In this document: piece by piece, positions 1 to 12,657 of the stretch
Numbering within the stretch: the stretch's first letter is position 1
Layout: each line of letters starts with the position of its first letter
Assembly (NCBI RefSeq): GCF_001519075.1
Contig: NZ_KQ954245.1
Location: 930,173-994,172, forward strand
Reading direction: 5' to 3'
DNA from: Novosphingobium fuchskuhlense
Lineage (GTDB): Bacteria > Pseudomonadota > Alphaproteobacteria > Sphingomonadales > Sphingomonadaceae
DNA length: 64,000 nt
Position numbers and translations under genes: made by a program
The notes under the pieces: model-generated
The model's input: only the letters and a program-made list of their open reading frames with translations
What the model was told of the DNA's origin: nothing
Databases searched by the model: none

Positions 1-594
1 TCCCGGCTCCAGTTTCATCGCCAGCCAGCCAGCACCGTGCATGACCAGCATCGCGACGGACAGCAGACCCGCCAGCAAGGCAAACGGGCTGAACAAACCC
101 AGGAGGGAGCCTTCGTAGAACGTGCGCAGATTGCCATCCAGGCGGAACGGCGCGCCCAGCAGCACGTTGCCCACCGCCACACCGAGAACCAGCGCCGGCA
201 CCAGTCCGCCTGCAAACAGCGCCCAGTCCCACCGCGCCCGCCACGCCGGATCGGGCCGCTTCGAGCGATACTTGAACCCCACCGGCCGCAGGATCAGTGC
301 GGCGAGCACGAGAAACATCGCGAGGTAGAAGCCCGAGAAGCTGACGGCATAGACATAGGGCCATGCCGCAAAGATCACGCCGCCACCGAGGATGAACCAC
401 ACCTGGTTGCCTTCCCAGGTTGCACTCACGGTGTTGATCACCATGCGGCGCTCCAGATCGTTGCGAGCGACGAACGGAAGCAGCGCCATCGCGCCGAGAT
501 CGAACCCGTCGGTGAGGGCAAACGCGATGAGCAGGACGCCGATGAGCGCCCACCAGATCAGCCGCAGCGTCTCGTAATCAAGCGGCACCGCCAT
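1..594 (-). CDS. cydB: cytochrome bd ubiquinol oxidase subunit II (partial)
   Basis: N-terminal part of CydB, the second membrane subunit of the bd-type quinol oxidase that reduces O2 at high affinity in the cytoplasmic membrane. The visible 198 residues begin MAVPLDYETLRLIWW, followed by the family signature FALTDGFDLGAMALLPF and the WEGNQVWFILGGG helix, both diagnostic of CydB. Several hydrophobic helices follow. The ATG at 594 is preceded by AAGGAG at a good distance. It lies 12 bases after the cydA stop, so the two genes form one operon. The C-terminus lies beyond the left edge. Identity is secure from these motifs. Confidence 0.95.
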   Translation of the reverse strand, partial: MAVPLDYETLRLIWWALIGVLLIAFALTDGFDLGAMALLPFVARNDLERRMVINTVSATWEGNQVWFILGGGVIFAAWPYVYAVSFSGFYLAMFLVLAALILRPVGFKYRSKRPDPAWRARWDWALFAGGLVPALVLGVAVGNVLLGAPFRLDGNLRTFYEGSLLGLFSPFALLAGLLSVAMLVMHGAGWLAMKLEPG

Positions 595-606
595 CGCGCC
601 TCTCCT

Positions 607-2196
607 TCATTCGGCCGGGACGCTGTGGAACGGGCTCGGCGTTGCCGGAGGCGGCACCGGGTCGCGCCGCGGCTGCCACGGCGTATAACCTTCCGGGCCC
701 TTACCGATCGCCGCCAGCATCAATCGCACCTCGATCACCGCCAGCGTGCTGTAGAGCAGCGTGAAGCCCGCGATAGTCGTCCAGATCTGTGCGGTCGTCA
801 GGCTCGATGCGCCGAGGAAGGTCGGCAGTACGCCATCGACGGCCCAGGGCTGGCGCCCGATCTCTGCAACCATCCAGCCCAGTTCGATGGCGATCCAGGG
901 CAGCGGGATCATCAGGACCGCCGCACGCAGGAACCACTTCGCGTCGAACCGGCGTGTATTCGCCATGATCAGTGCCGCCGCGAAGAAGCCGATCAGGAGG
1001 AAGCCGATACCCGCCATGCCCCGGAACAGCCAGAACAGCACGGGCACGTTGGGCACGGTGGACCAGGCCGCCTTGTCGAGCGCGGTACTGTCCGCCTCGC
1101 GAGGGTCCGCCACATAGCGCTTCAGCAGCAGGGCGTACCCGAGATCGTCCTTTGCGCCCTCGAACTGCGCGCGCGCGGCCATATCCCGGGGGTTCACCTT
1201 CAGTTTTTCCACCGCGTCATAAGCGACGAGCCCGTGCTCGATCCGAAGGCGGGCATGGGCGACGAGCGGATAGATCCCCTCGACCTGCCCGGTCAGGCTG
1301 CGCGTGCCGATGATGCCAAGGATATAGGGAATCTTCACCGCCCAGAGCGTTTCGCGCCCTTCGTTCGAGGGCAGGCCAAACACCGCGATCCCCGCCGGGG
1401 CAGGTTCGGTGTGCCATTCTGCCTCGATCGCCGCGAGCTTCATCTTCTGGTTGTCTGTGAGCGTGTAGCCGCTTTCATCGCCCAGCACGACGACCGAGAG
1501 CGCCGAGGCAAGGCCGAAGGCTGCGGCCACGGCAAAGCTGCGCTTGGCGAGTTCCAGATGCCGCCCCTTGAGCAGGTACCAGGCCGAAACGCCGAGCACG
1601 AACACGCTCGCGGTCACGTAGCCCGCACTCACGGTATGAACGAACTTGGCCTGCGCGACCGGATTGAACACCACGTCGTAGAAATTCGTCACTTCCATGC
1701 GCATCGTGATCGGGTTGAACGCTGCGCCGGTCGGATGCTGCATCCAGCCGTTGGCGATCAGGATCCACAGCGCCGAGAGGTTCGAGCCCAGTGCGACCAT
1801 GAAGGTCGTGAGCAAGTGTTGCCGCGGGCTCAGCTTGTCCCACCCGAAGAACATCATCCCCACGAATGTCGCCTCGAGAAAGAAGGCCATCAGCCCCTCG
1901 ATCGCCAGCGGGGCACCAAAGATGTCGCCCACATAGTGCGAGTAGTACGACCAGTTCGTCCCGAACTCGAACTCCATGGTGAGGCCGGTCGCCACGCCCA
2001 GCACGAAGTTGATTCCGAAGAGCTTGCCCCAGAAACGGGTGATATCCCGCCAGATCGGGCGGTCGGTCATCACATAGACGCTTTCCATGATGACCAGAAT
2101 GAACGACAAGCCGAGCGTGAGCGGCACGAACAGGAAATGGTACAGCGCGGTCAATGCGAACTGCAGCCGGGAAAGCTCCACCACCGCCATATCCAT
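607..2196 (-). CDS. cydA: cytochrome bd ubiquinol oxidase subunit I
   Basis: CydA, the haem-carrying subunit of cytochrome bd oxidase, oxidises quinol in the inner membrane and passes electrons to O2. The protein is 529 aa from the chosen ATG at 2196, which has AAAGGA eight bases upstream; an in-frame ATG at 2280 would add an unlikely polar extension. His20 in the LYHFLF segment matches haem ligand His19 of E. coli CydA, and the GLTMEFEFGTNW and GRQPWAV-type motifs are present. A long insertion (about residues 230-360) places it with the long Q-loop enzymes. It is co-transcribed with cydB and divergent from cydDC across an 84-base gap, an arrangement that would allow shared control. I see no clear FNR-type site in that gap. 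Confidence 0.96.
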   Translation of the reverse strand: MDMAVVELSRLQFALTALYHFLFVPLTLGLSFILVIMESVYVMTDRPIWRDITRFWGKLFGINFVLGVATGLTMEFEFGTNWSYYSHYVGDIFGAPLAIEGLMAFFLEATFVGMMFFGWDKLSPRQHLLTTFMVALGSNLSALWILIANGWMQHPTGAAFNPITMRMEVTNFYDVVFNPVAQAKFVHTVSAGYVTASVFVLGVSAWYLLKGRHLELAKRSFAVAAAFGLASALSVVVLGDESGYTLTDNQKMKLAAIEAEWHTEPAPAGIAVFGLPSNEGRETLWAVKIPYILGIIGTRSLTGQVEGIYPLVAHARLRIEHGLVAYDAVEKLKVNPRDMAARAQFEGAKDDLGYALLLKRYVADPREADSTALDKAAWSTVPNVPVLFWLFRGMAGIGFLLIGFFAAALIMANTRRFDAKWFLRAAVLMIPLPWIAIELGWMVAEIGRQPWAVDGVLPTFLGASSLTTAQIWTTIAGFTLLYSTLAVIEVRLMLAAIGKGPEGYTPWQPRRDPVPPPATPSPFHSVPAE

Positions 2197-2280
2197 CGCC
2201 TGTGTCCTTTCGCGGGCCGGGCGTATCGGCGCGCCCGAGTCTGGCACTGCCGCTGGCGACCGAATAAACGAATCCCGCAT

Positions 2281-3813
2281 ATGAGGATATACAAAGCGGC
2301 GGGCTTCGCCTGGACATCAGATATCGCCGGAGCCGCCATCTTTGCCTGGGGTCTGGCCAGTGCGCTCGAGGCAAGGCTGGCGGGGGGCACCATGGCCGTC
2401 ATGGCGAGTGGCTGTGCGCTGATGATGCTCGGCGGCCTGCTGCGACTTGCCAGTCAGGTTGGCGCGCAAGTGCTGGGCTTCGACGAAGGCCGTCTGCTGG
2501 CGCAGGCGCGCCGCGCCGAGCTTTTCCCGCGCCTGCTGGCCTTGGCTGGCCCGTCCGGCCCGGCACTCGGAGCGACAGCCACGCTCGGGATCGATCATAT
2601 CGCCGCCGAGCAGGCCCGCGCCGCGCGCTTCGATCCGGTACGCCAATCCGCGACATCGGCTCCCCTGCTCGTCGCCGCGATCGTCGCGTTGCAGAGCTGG
2701 GTCGCGGCACTGATCCTTCTCGCGACGCTGATCCCCTTCGTCATCGGCATGATCTTCGCCGGCGGGGCAGCGCGGCAGGCGGCGGACCGACAGATGGCGG
2801 CCATCACCGCGCTGTCGGCGCTCTATGTCGACCGTATCCGCCACTTGCCGATCATCCGCCATTTTGCCGCAGAGGACCGGATCGCACGGGCCGCCGGCCG
2901 CGCGGCGCAAGACGTTGCCGCGCGGACCATCGCGGTGCTGCGCGCCGCTTTCATTTCGAGCGCGGTGCTCGAATTCTTCGCGGCGCTGAGCGTTGCGCTC
3001 GTGGCGGTCTATTGCGGGTTCAGCCTGCTTGGCCTTCTGCCATTTCCCGCAATCGAAGTGCTGAACTACCGCTCTGCGCTCTTCGTGCTCGTGCTGGCAC
3101 CGGAATTCTACCTCCCGATGCGCCGGCTTGCCGCGGCCTACCACGAAAAGCAGTTGGGCGAGGCGGCGGAAAAGGCGCTGGCCGACCTGCCCCAGCCTTC
3201 GCAGCGCCCTGCCCGCGCCGCGTCGGTGCTGCTGCGCGGCGTGATCGTGGAATGGCCGGGGCACCGCATCGGCCCGGTGAGCCTGGAACTCGGCGCGCAG
3301 GGCCTCGTCTGCATCACGGGCCCCACGGGGAGCGGCAAGACCAGCCTGCTGGCCGCAATCGCCGGACAAGTCGCGCCCAGCAAGGGCGCGATTGCCACTT
3401 TGCCGGCCGAGGCCATTGCCTGGGCGGGGCAAGTGCCGCTGTTGCTGCCGACGACGCTCGGCGACAACTTGCGGCTCGGAAAACCCGAGGCGGATGATGC
3501 TGCGGTGACCGTAGCGGTCAGCGCGGTGGGCCTCGACGCCCTCGTCGCGCGGCGCGCCGAAGGATTGAACACCGCAATCGACCATCACGGTGCATGGCTT
3601 TCCGGTGGCGAGCGGCGGCGACTGGGACTTGCCCGAGCGCTGATCGCAGACCGCGCGCTGCTGCTGGCGGACGAGCCGACAGCCGATCTCGACAGCGCGA
3701 GCGCGGAACGGATCATCGCGCTACTCACCTCGGAAGCCAGGCAGCGCGCCATCATTGTCGCGACGCACGACGAGCGTCTGGTTGCGGCCGCCGACACGGT
3801 GATCGCGCTGTGA
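2281..3813 (+). CDS. cydD: ABC exporter subunit CydD (cytochrome bd assembly)
   Basis: One half of the heterodimeric CydDC ABC transporter needed to assemble cytochrome bd (E. coli CydDC has been linked to thiol export and to haem). The protein is 510 aa: a transmembrane domain (about residues 10-320) with a segment closely matching E. coli CydD (LEFFAALSVALVAVYCGF, then LAPEFYLPMRRL), then an ATPase domain with Walker A GPTGSGKTS, signature LSGGERRR and Walker B LLLADEPTADLD. It is about 75 residues shorter than E. coli CydD, mostly at the N-terminus and C-terminus. The ATG at 2281 has no obvious Shine-Dalgarno sequence. The stop overlaps the cydC GTG start by four bases, indicating translational coupling. 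Confidence 0.92.
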   Translation: MRIYKAAGFAWTSDIAGAAIFAWGLASALEARLAGGTMAVMASGCALMMLGGLLRLASQVGAQVLGFDEGRLLAQARRAELFPRLLALAGPSGPALGATATLGIDHIAAEQARAARFDPVRQSATSAPLLVAAIVALQSWVAALILLATLIPFVIGMIFAGGAARQAADRQMAAITALSALYVDRIRHLPIIRHFAAEDRIARAAGRAAQDVAARTIAVLRAAFISSAVLEFFAALSVALVAVYCGFSLLGLLPFPAIEVLNYRSALFVLVLAPEFYLPMRRLAAAYHEKQLGEAAEKALADLPQPSQRPARAASVLLRGVIVEWPGHRIGPVSLELGAQGLVCITGPTGSGKTSLLAAIAGQVAPSKGAIATLPAEAIAWAGQVPLLLPTTLGDNLRLGKPEADDAAVTVAVSAVGLDALVARRAEGLNTAIDHHGAWLSGGERRRLGLARALIADRALLLADEPTADLDSASAERIIALLTSEARQRAIIVATHDERLVAAADTVIAL

Positions 3814-5420
3814 TCGGGGCGCACTTCCCCCTGCAGCTGCCGCCGGGCGTGCGAGGCCGCATCATGCTTGCCTTCATGGCGGCGCTCGCGGCCGGCATTG
3901 GCGGGTTGGTGCTTCTGGCGGTGTCGGGCTGGTTCCTGACTGGAGCAGCCCTTGCCGCTGGGAGCGGTGCGGCGGCCATCGCAGCGTTCAACTACCTGAT
4001 CCCGAGTGCGGCAATCCGGGGGCTTGCAGTCTTGCGCACGGCCGCGCGCTACGGCGAGCGGCTGTGGTCGCATGAGGCGGCGCTGCAAGCGTTGGCGGAG
4101 CTGCGCGGAACCTTGTTCACGCGGCTGGCCCATGCCGACAGCCGCAACGCCCCCGACCTTGCAAGCGGCGATGCAAGCGCGAAGCTGATCGGAGACATTG
4201 CGGCGCTGGAGGATCTCGTGGTGCGCAGGCCCGGGATACCGGCAGCGGCGGGCACCGTGCTGGCGGGTCTGGCGGCGGTGGCGCTGGCCGGATGGCTCGC
4301 CGCATTGACCTATATCGCGGTCATCGTCCTGCTGCTGGCCCTGCTCGCGGTGCTGCCGCAGCGGCTCAGCACCGCGCCGGCAGCCGAAGCCGCAGCGGCG
4401 ACGGCAGCGCTCCGGCGCATGCTGGTGGACTATGCCGCGGCACGGAGCGAGATCATCACCTATGGTCTCGCGCCCCGGGTGACCGCGCTGCTCGTTGCCG
4501 AGGCAGACCGGATCGATACGGCGCAGCGGCGACTTGCACGGATCGAGGCGGCAGGCGGCGGGCTGCTGATCGCCGGCAGCGCGCTTGCGGCGGCGGCGAC
4601 CTTGCTGGCCAGCACCGCTTCGACCCCGATCACCGCGCTGGCGGTTCTGGCGGCAAGTGCGAGCGTCGAGGCGGTCGCGGCCATTGCCCGCACGGCTTCG
4701 CGCGAGGCGGCGGTGGCCGAGGGCATCGCGCGGCTGCGCGTGCTGCTCGCCCTGCCCGCCTTTGAAGCTCCCTCCCCGGCAGTGACCGCCGTGCCGCCGG
4801 ACGCCGCGCAGACGGTTGGCCTTGGCACCGCGACGTTTGCACCCGGGAGCCGCATCGCGCTGACAGGCGAATCCGGTTCGGGCAAGACGCGGGTGCTCGA
4901 GGCGCTCGCGGGGATGCGCGTGCCGGCGCACGACCTGACGCTCGACGGCAGGCCCCTGGCCATGCTGCCGGCTGCCGCGATCCGCACCCAAGTTGCGATC
5001 GCGCCGCAGGAACCGATGCTGCTGGCGGGGAGCGTGGCCGACAACCTGCGGCTGGCCCGGCCCGGAATCGACGCAGAGGCGATGGAGCGCGCGCTGCGGA
5101 CGGCGCAGCTGTGGGAGCGGATCGCGCGGATGCCGCAAGGGCTTGATACGGTGCTGAGCGAGGACGGGGGCGTGCTTTCGGGCGGCGAGCGCAAGCGCCT
5201 TGCGATCGCGCGGGCGCTGCTGGCCGAGCGGCCCTGGCTGCTGCTCGACGAGCCGACCGAGGGTCTCGATGCCGGCACCGAGGAAGCGCTGGTCGGAGCG
5301 CTGCGGAACTGGCTGGGCGTCCACGGCACTGGCCTGATCATCGCCTCGCACCGGGCCGCGCCGCTCGGGTTGGCGGATGTCGAAGTGGCGGTGGCCGCGA
5401 TCCCCCGCGCGGCAGGTTGA
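3810..5420 (+). CDS. cydC: ABC exporter subunit CydC (cytochrome bd assembly)
   Basis: Second half of the CydDC exporter, 536 aa. It has an N-terminal membrane domain (VSGWFLTGAALA opening, several hydrophobic helices) and a C-terminal ATPase with Walker A GESGSGKT, signature LSGGERKRLAIARALL and Walker B LLLDEPTEGLD. The start is the GTG at 3810 inside the GTGA overlap with the cydD stop; an ATG at 3864 is an alternative but would remove part of the first helix. An ABC half-transporter pair beside cydAB is the classical arrangement for cytochrome bd biogenesis, so the assignment rests on both motifs and context. A hairpin shortly downstream probably ends the transcript. Confidence 0.92.
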   Translation: MIGAHFPLQLPPGVRGRIMLAFMAALAAGIGGLVLLAVSGWFLTGAALAAGSGAAAIAAFNYLIPSAAIRGLAVLRTAARYGERLWSHEAALQALAELRGTLFTRLAHADSRNAPDLASGDASAKLIGDIAALEDLVVRRPGIPAAAGTVLAGLAAVALAGWLAALTYIAVIVLLLALLAVLPQRLSTAPAAEAAAATAALRRMLVDYAAARSEIITYGLAPRVTALLVAEADRIDTAQRRLARIEAAGGGLLIAGSALAAAATLLASTASTPITALAVLAASASVEAVAAIARTASREAAVAEGIARLRVLLALPAFEAPSPAVTAVPPDAAQTVGLGTATFAPGSRIALTGESGSGKTRVLEALAGMRVPAHDLTLDGRPLAMLPAAAIRTQVAIAPQEPMLLAGSVADNLRLARPGIDAEAMERALRTAQLWERIARMPQGLDTVLSEDGGVLSGGERKRLAIARALLAERPWLLLDEPTEGLDAGTEEALVGALRNWLGVHGTGLIIASHRAAPLGLADVEVAVAAIPRAAG

Positions 5421-9924
<4,504 letters not shown>

Positions 9925-9951
9925 CGCAGCACGCAGCCCGGAAAGCCCATC

Positions 9952-12297
9952 ATGGACCTGCAGCCAATCGGTGCCGAATTCGGCGTACCCGGTGTGACCG
10001 CCTTCGACCAGATCAACCCTGCGTTCAGCTGGGGCGAAGGCGGGCATGGTCTTGCGGTATGGCAGGACTGGAGCGGGACGCTGGGCGACCCTTCGGGCAC
10101 GAGCATCAAGGGCCAGCTCGTGCAGATCGACGGCACTCGGCTGGGTGGCGAGTTCCTGATCAACAGCGAAACCGCCAAGAGCCAGGGCTGGCCGAGTGTG
10201 GCGCGGCTGGAGAGCGGCGGCTACATCGTGGTGTGGCAGGACCTCAGCCGGACGCTGGGCGATGGCAAGGGCGCGAGCGTCAAGGGGCAGCTGCTGGGCG
10301 CGAATGGCGCGAAGATCGGGGGTGAGTTCCTGATCAACACCAGTGTCAACGGCGACCAGTTCCTGCCGCAAGTTGCGGCGCTGAAGAGTGGCGGCTTTGC
10401 CGTGTGCTGGAACGATGCCGGGCTTTCGGGCGCGGACACCAGCGGGCTGGCGGTGCGCGCGCAGGTATTCGATGCAGCGGGCGCGAAACAGGGCGGCGAA
10501 ATGCTGGTCACCAGCCAGACGGCAGGGAACCAGTCCGCGCCGGTGATTGCGGCACTGGCTGGCGGCGGGTTTGCCGTGGCCTGGCAGGATGCAAGCGGCA
10601 CGCTGGGCGACGCAGACGGAGCCAGCATCAAGCTGCAGCTGTTCGACGATGCCGGTGCGCGCGTGGGGGGCGAACTGCTGGCCAACACGGCGACGGCCGG
10701 GAACCAGACCCTGCCAGCGATTGCAGCCCTGGCCGACGGCGGGCTCGTCGTGGCGTGGGAAGACCGCAGCGGGACCGGCGGCGATGCCGACGGGTCGGGA
10801 ATCGCGGCGCAGATATTCGGCGCGGATGGCAGCAAGATCGGCGGCCAGTTGTTGCTCAACGGCGAGACGGGCGGCAACCAGACCGCACCGAGCCTTGCGG
10901 CGCTGGGCAATGGCGGTTTCTATGCCGCGTGGAGCGATGCAAGCCTGACGGGCGGCGATATCGAAGGCACCGCAATCAAGGCGCGCGGGTTCGACGCGGC
11001 CGGTGTTGCGGCAGGCGCTGAAGTCCTCGTCAACACCTCGACGGCCGGCAACCAAAGCAACGCGGCACTGGCCGCAGTTGGCCCGGAGGGTGTCATCGCG
11101 CTGTGGGAAGATCGCGGCCCCCGCAGCGGCGCCACCCTCAACAACGCGGTGGATATCAACGCGCAATTTCTGCTGGCAGCCGATGCGGCGCCGGTGATCC
11201 TGATCGCGCCGCAGGATGCAGGCGGCTTCCACGTGGCGGAAAACCAGCGGCTGGCGACGACCATCAAAGCCTGGGACGCGGACCCGCAAACGATCCTCTC
11301 GTACCGCATCAGCGGAGGCGCGGATGCCGCGCTGTTCCTGATCGATCACGCCTCGGGCAAGCTGTTCTTTCGCGCGGCCCCCGATTTCGAGAACCCGGCC
11401 GACAGCGGCGGCGACAACGTTTACGATGTGACTGTGTCGGTATCCGACGGAACCCACAAGGCAGCGCAGGCCATCCGCATCGTGGTGGATGACGTGGCCA
11501 ACGAAACCCTCGTTGGAACGTCGCAGGCCGATTACCTGCTGGGCGCAGGCGGCAACGACGTGCTGAAGGGCAAGGCCGGCAACGATTCGATCTATGGCGA
11601 GGGCGGAAACGACCTGCTCGACGGCGGGGCCGGCGCAGACCACATGGAGGGCGGCGAAGGCAACGACACCTTCATCGTCGACAACGTGCTTGATCACACC
11701 CACGAGCACGCCAACGAGGGCACCGACACGGTCCGCGCCTCGGTTAGTTTCCTGCTCGATGAATATGTCGAGAACCTGGTGCTGACGGGTACCGGCGCGA
11801 TCGGGGGACGCGGCAACGAACTCGACAACCTGATCATCGGCAATGGCGCTGCGAATATACTGATCGGTGCGGAGGGCAACGACCGGCTCGCGGGTGGCGG
11901 CGGAGACGACACGCTTTCAGGCGGCGCGGGCCGCGATCTGCTGACCGGCGGCGCGGGGCGCGACACGTTCCTGTTCGATTATCTTCCGGCGGGCAACAAC
12001 GAGGCCGACAGGGTCACCGACTTTTCACTGGCCGACCACGACAGGCTGCGCTTTGGCCGCAGCGCATTCGGCGGTTTCGGCCATACCGGCGCGCTGACTG
12101 CGGACGAATTCCACAGTGCCGCCGGTGCGACAGGCGCGCATGATGCCAGCGACCGGGTGATCTACGACTCGGCAAGCGGCAAGCTGTTTTACGACAGCGA
12201 CGGCATCGGCGGCGCCGCGGCCGTGCTGGTGGCGGTGCTGGGCACCGGCTCCGCGCATCCCAATATTACCTATCAGGATTTGCTGATAACTGCCTGA
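9952..12297 (+). CDS. RTX protein with seven-bladed propeller-like N-terminal domain
   Basis: 781 aa, no signal peptide. The first ~400 residues are seven copies of a ~60-residue unit, each with an aromatic-acidic centre of the VAWxD type and a closing GGE(F/L)LxN strand, separated by TAGNQ-like turns. Seven repeats suggest a closed seven-bladed beta-propeller. A cadherin-like domain follows (about 415-505), then RTX nonapeptides (about 515-690) and a C-terminal module whose pattern (DRVIYD, LFYDSDGIGGAAAVL) closely parallels the multicopper oxidase tail. It ends DLLITA. GGAAAG lies before the ATG and it follows the oxidase gene by 27 bases. No catalytic motif is evident; a binding or scaffold role outside the cell is inference. 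Copies of this repeat occur in RTX proteins of unknown function. Confidence 0.8.
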   Translation: MDLQPIGAEFGVPGVTAFDQINPAFSWGEGGHGLAVWQDWSGTLGDPSGTSIKGQLVQIDGTRLGGEFLINSETAKSQGWPSVARLESGGYIVVWQDLSRTLGDGKGASVKGQLLGANGAKIGGEFLINTSVNGDQFLPQVAALKSGGFAVCWNDAGLSGADTSGLAVRAQVFDAAGAKQGGEMLVTSQTAGNQSAPVIAALAGGGFAVAWQDASGTLGDADGASIKLQLFDDAGARVGGELLANTATAGNQTLPAIAALADGGLVVAWEDRSGTGGDADGSGIAAQIFGADGSKIGGQLLLNGETGGNQTAPSLAALGNGGFYAAWSDASLTGGDIEGTAIKARGFDAAGVAAGAEVLVNTSTAGNQSNAALAAVGPEGVIALWEDRGPRSGATLNNAVDINAQFLLAADAAPVILIAPQDAGGFHVAENQRLATTIKAWDADPQTILSYRISGGADAALFLIDHASGKLFFRAAPDFENPADSGGDNVYDVTVSVSDGTHKAAQAIRIVVDDVANETLVGTSQADYLLGAGGNDVLKGKAGNDSIYGEGGNDLLDGGAGADHMEGGEGNDTFIVDNVLDHTHEHANEGTDTVRASVSFLLDEYVENLVLTGTGAIGGRGNELDNLIIGNGAANILIGAEGNDRLAGGGGDDTLSGGAGRDLLTGGAGRDTFLFDYLPAGNNEADRVTDFSLADHDRLRFGRSAFGGFGHTGALTADEFHSAAGATGAHDASDRVIYDSASGKLFYDSDGIGGAAAVLVAVLGTGSAHPNITYQDLLITA
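11510..11980 (+). repeat. RTX nonapeptide repeats of the propeller protein
   Basis: Two blocks of glycine/aspartate-rich nonapeptides (for example GGNDVLKGKAGNDSIYG) separated by a non-repeat spacer, encoding predicted Ca2+-binding beta-roll. Confidence 0.8.
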
Positions 12298-12657
12298 TCC
12301 GGGCCGTCGGTCCGGACATGCAACCTGCCTCTGCAGGCAGGACGACGGCGCCGCATGTGCGTCATCCCCAAATACTTTCCGGCAGCTCGCCGCCCCGGCA
12401 AACCCGGGCGCGGCGGGCTTTACGTGCGTTTGGGAGCGCCTTTGCTCAATTTTCACAGTTAAACGTCGTGGTTAATAAAATCTAAATAAGAAATTACTTC
12501 GAAACAGAATTTGTGCCAAATTTAAACACCGTATTAACTATAAAAAAAGGCGCTAACCTACCGCGTTACACGGATTTATCGGATCTCCATCACGGGTAGC
12601 AGTCCGCTTGTTACAAAACCTTGCCTGAATTGGGCGGGACAATCGGGGTGATCGACC
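12298..12657. other. AT-rich leader upstream of the haem peroxidase
   Basis: This 360-base gap has no gene. After the hairpin, bases about 12440-12560 are very AT-rich (several TTAA and TTTAAA elements, a seven-A run), unlike the GC-rich genes on either side. It must hold the peroxidase promoter; I could not assign exact elements. Two TTAA pairs are spaced 8 and 9 bases apart, not the 7 expected for a CtrA box. Confidence 0.55.
12385..12420 (+). terminator. hairpin terminator after the oxidase-propeller operon
   Basis: A strong GC hairpin (GCTCGCCGC-CCCGG, loop CAAA, CCCGGGCGCGGCGGGC with one bulge) lies 87 bases after the propeller gene stop and is followed by only TTTA. It probably separates this operon from the peroxidase gene. 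Confidence 0.5.

Noticed and set aside
37..2280. Plus-strand open frame running into cydD from upstream
   Set aside because: This part is antisense to cydBA. The CydD family N-terminus begins at the ATG at 2281.
12480..12545. Possible CtrA-binding sites in the peroxidase leader
   Set aside because: TTAA pairs are separated by 8 and 9 bases instead of the 7 of the CtrA consensus.
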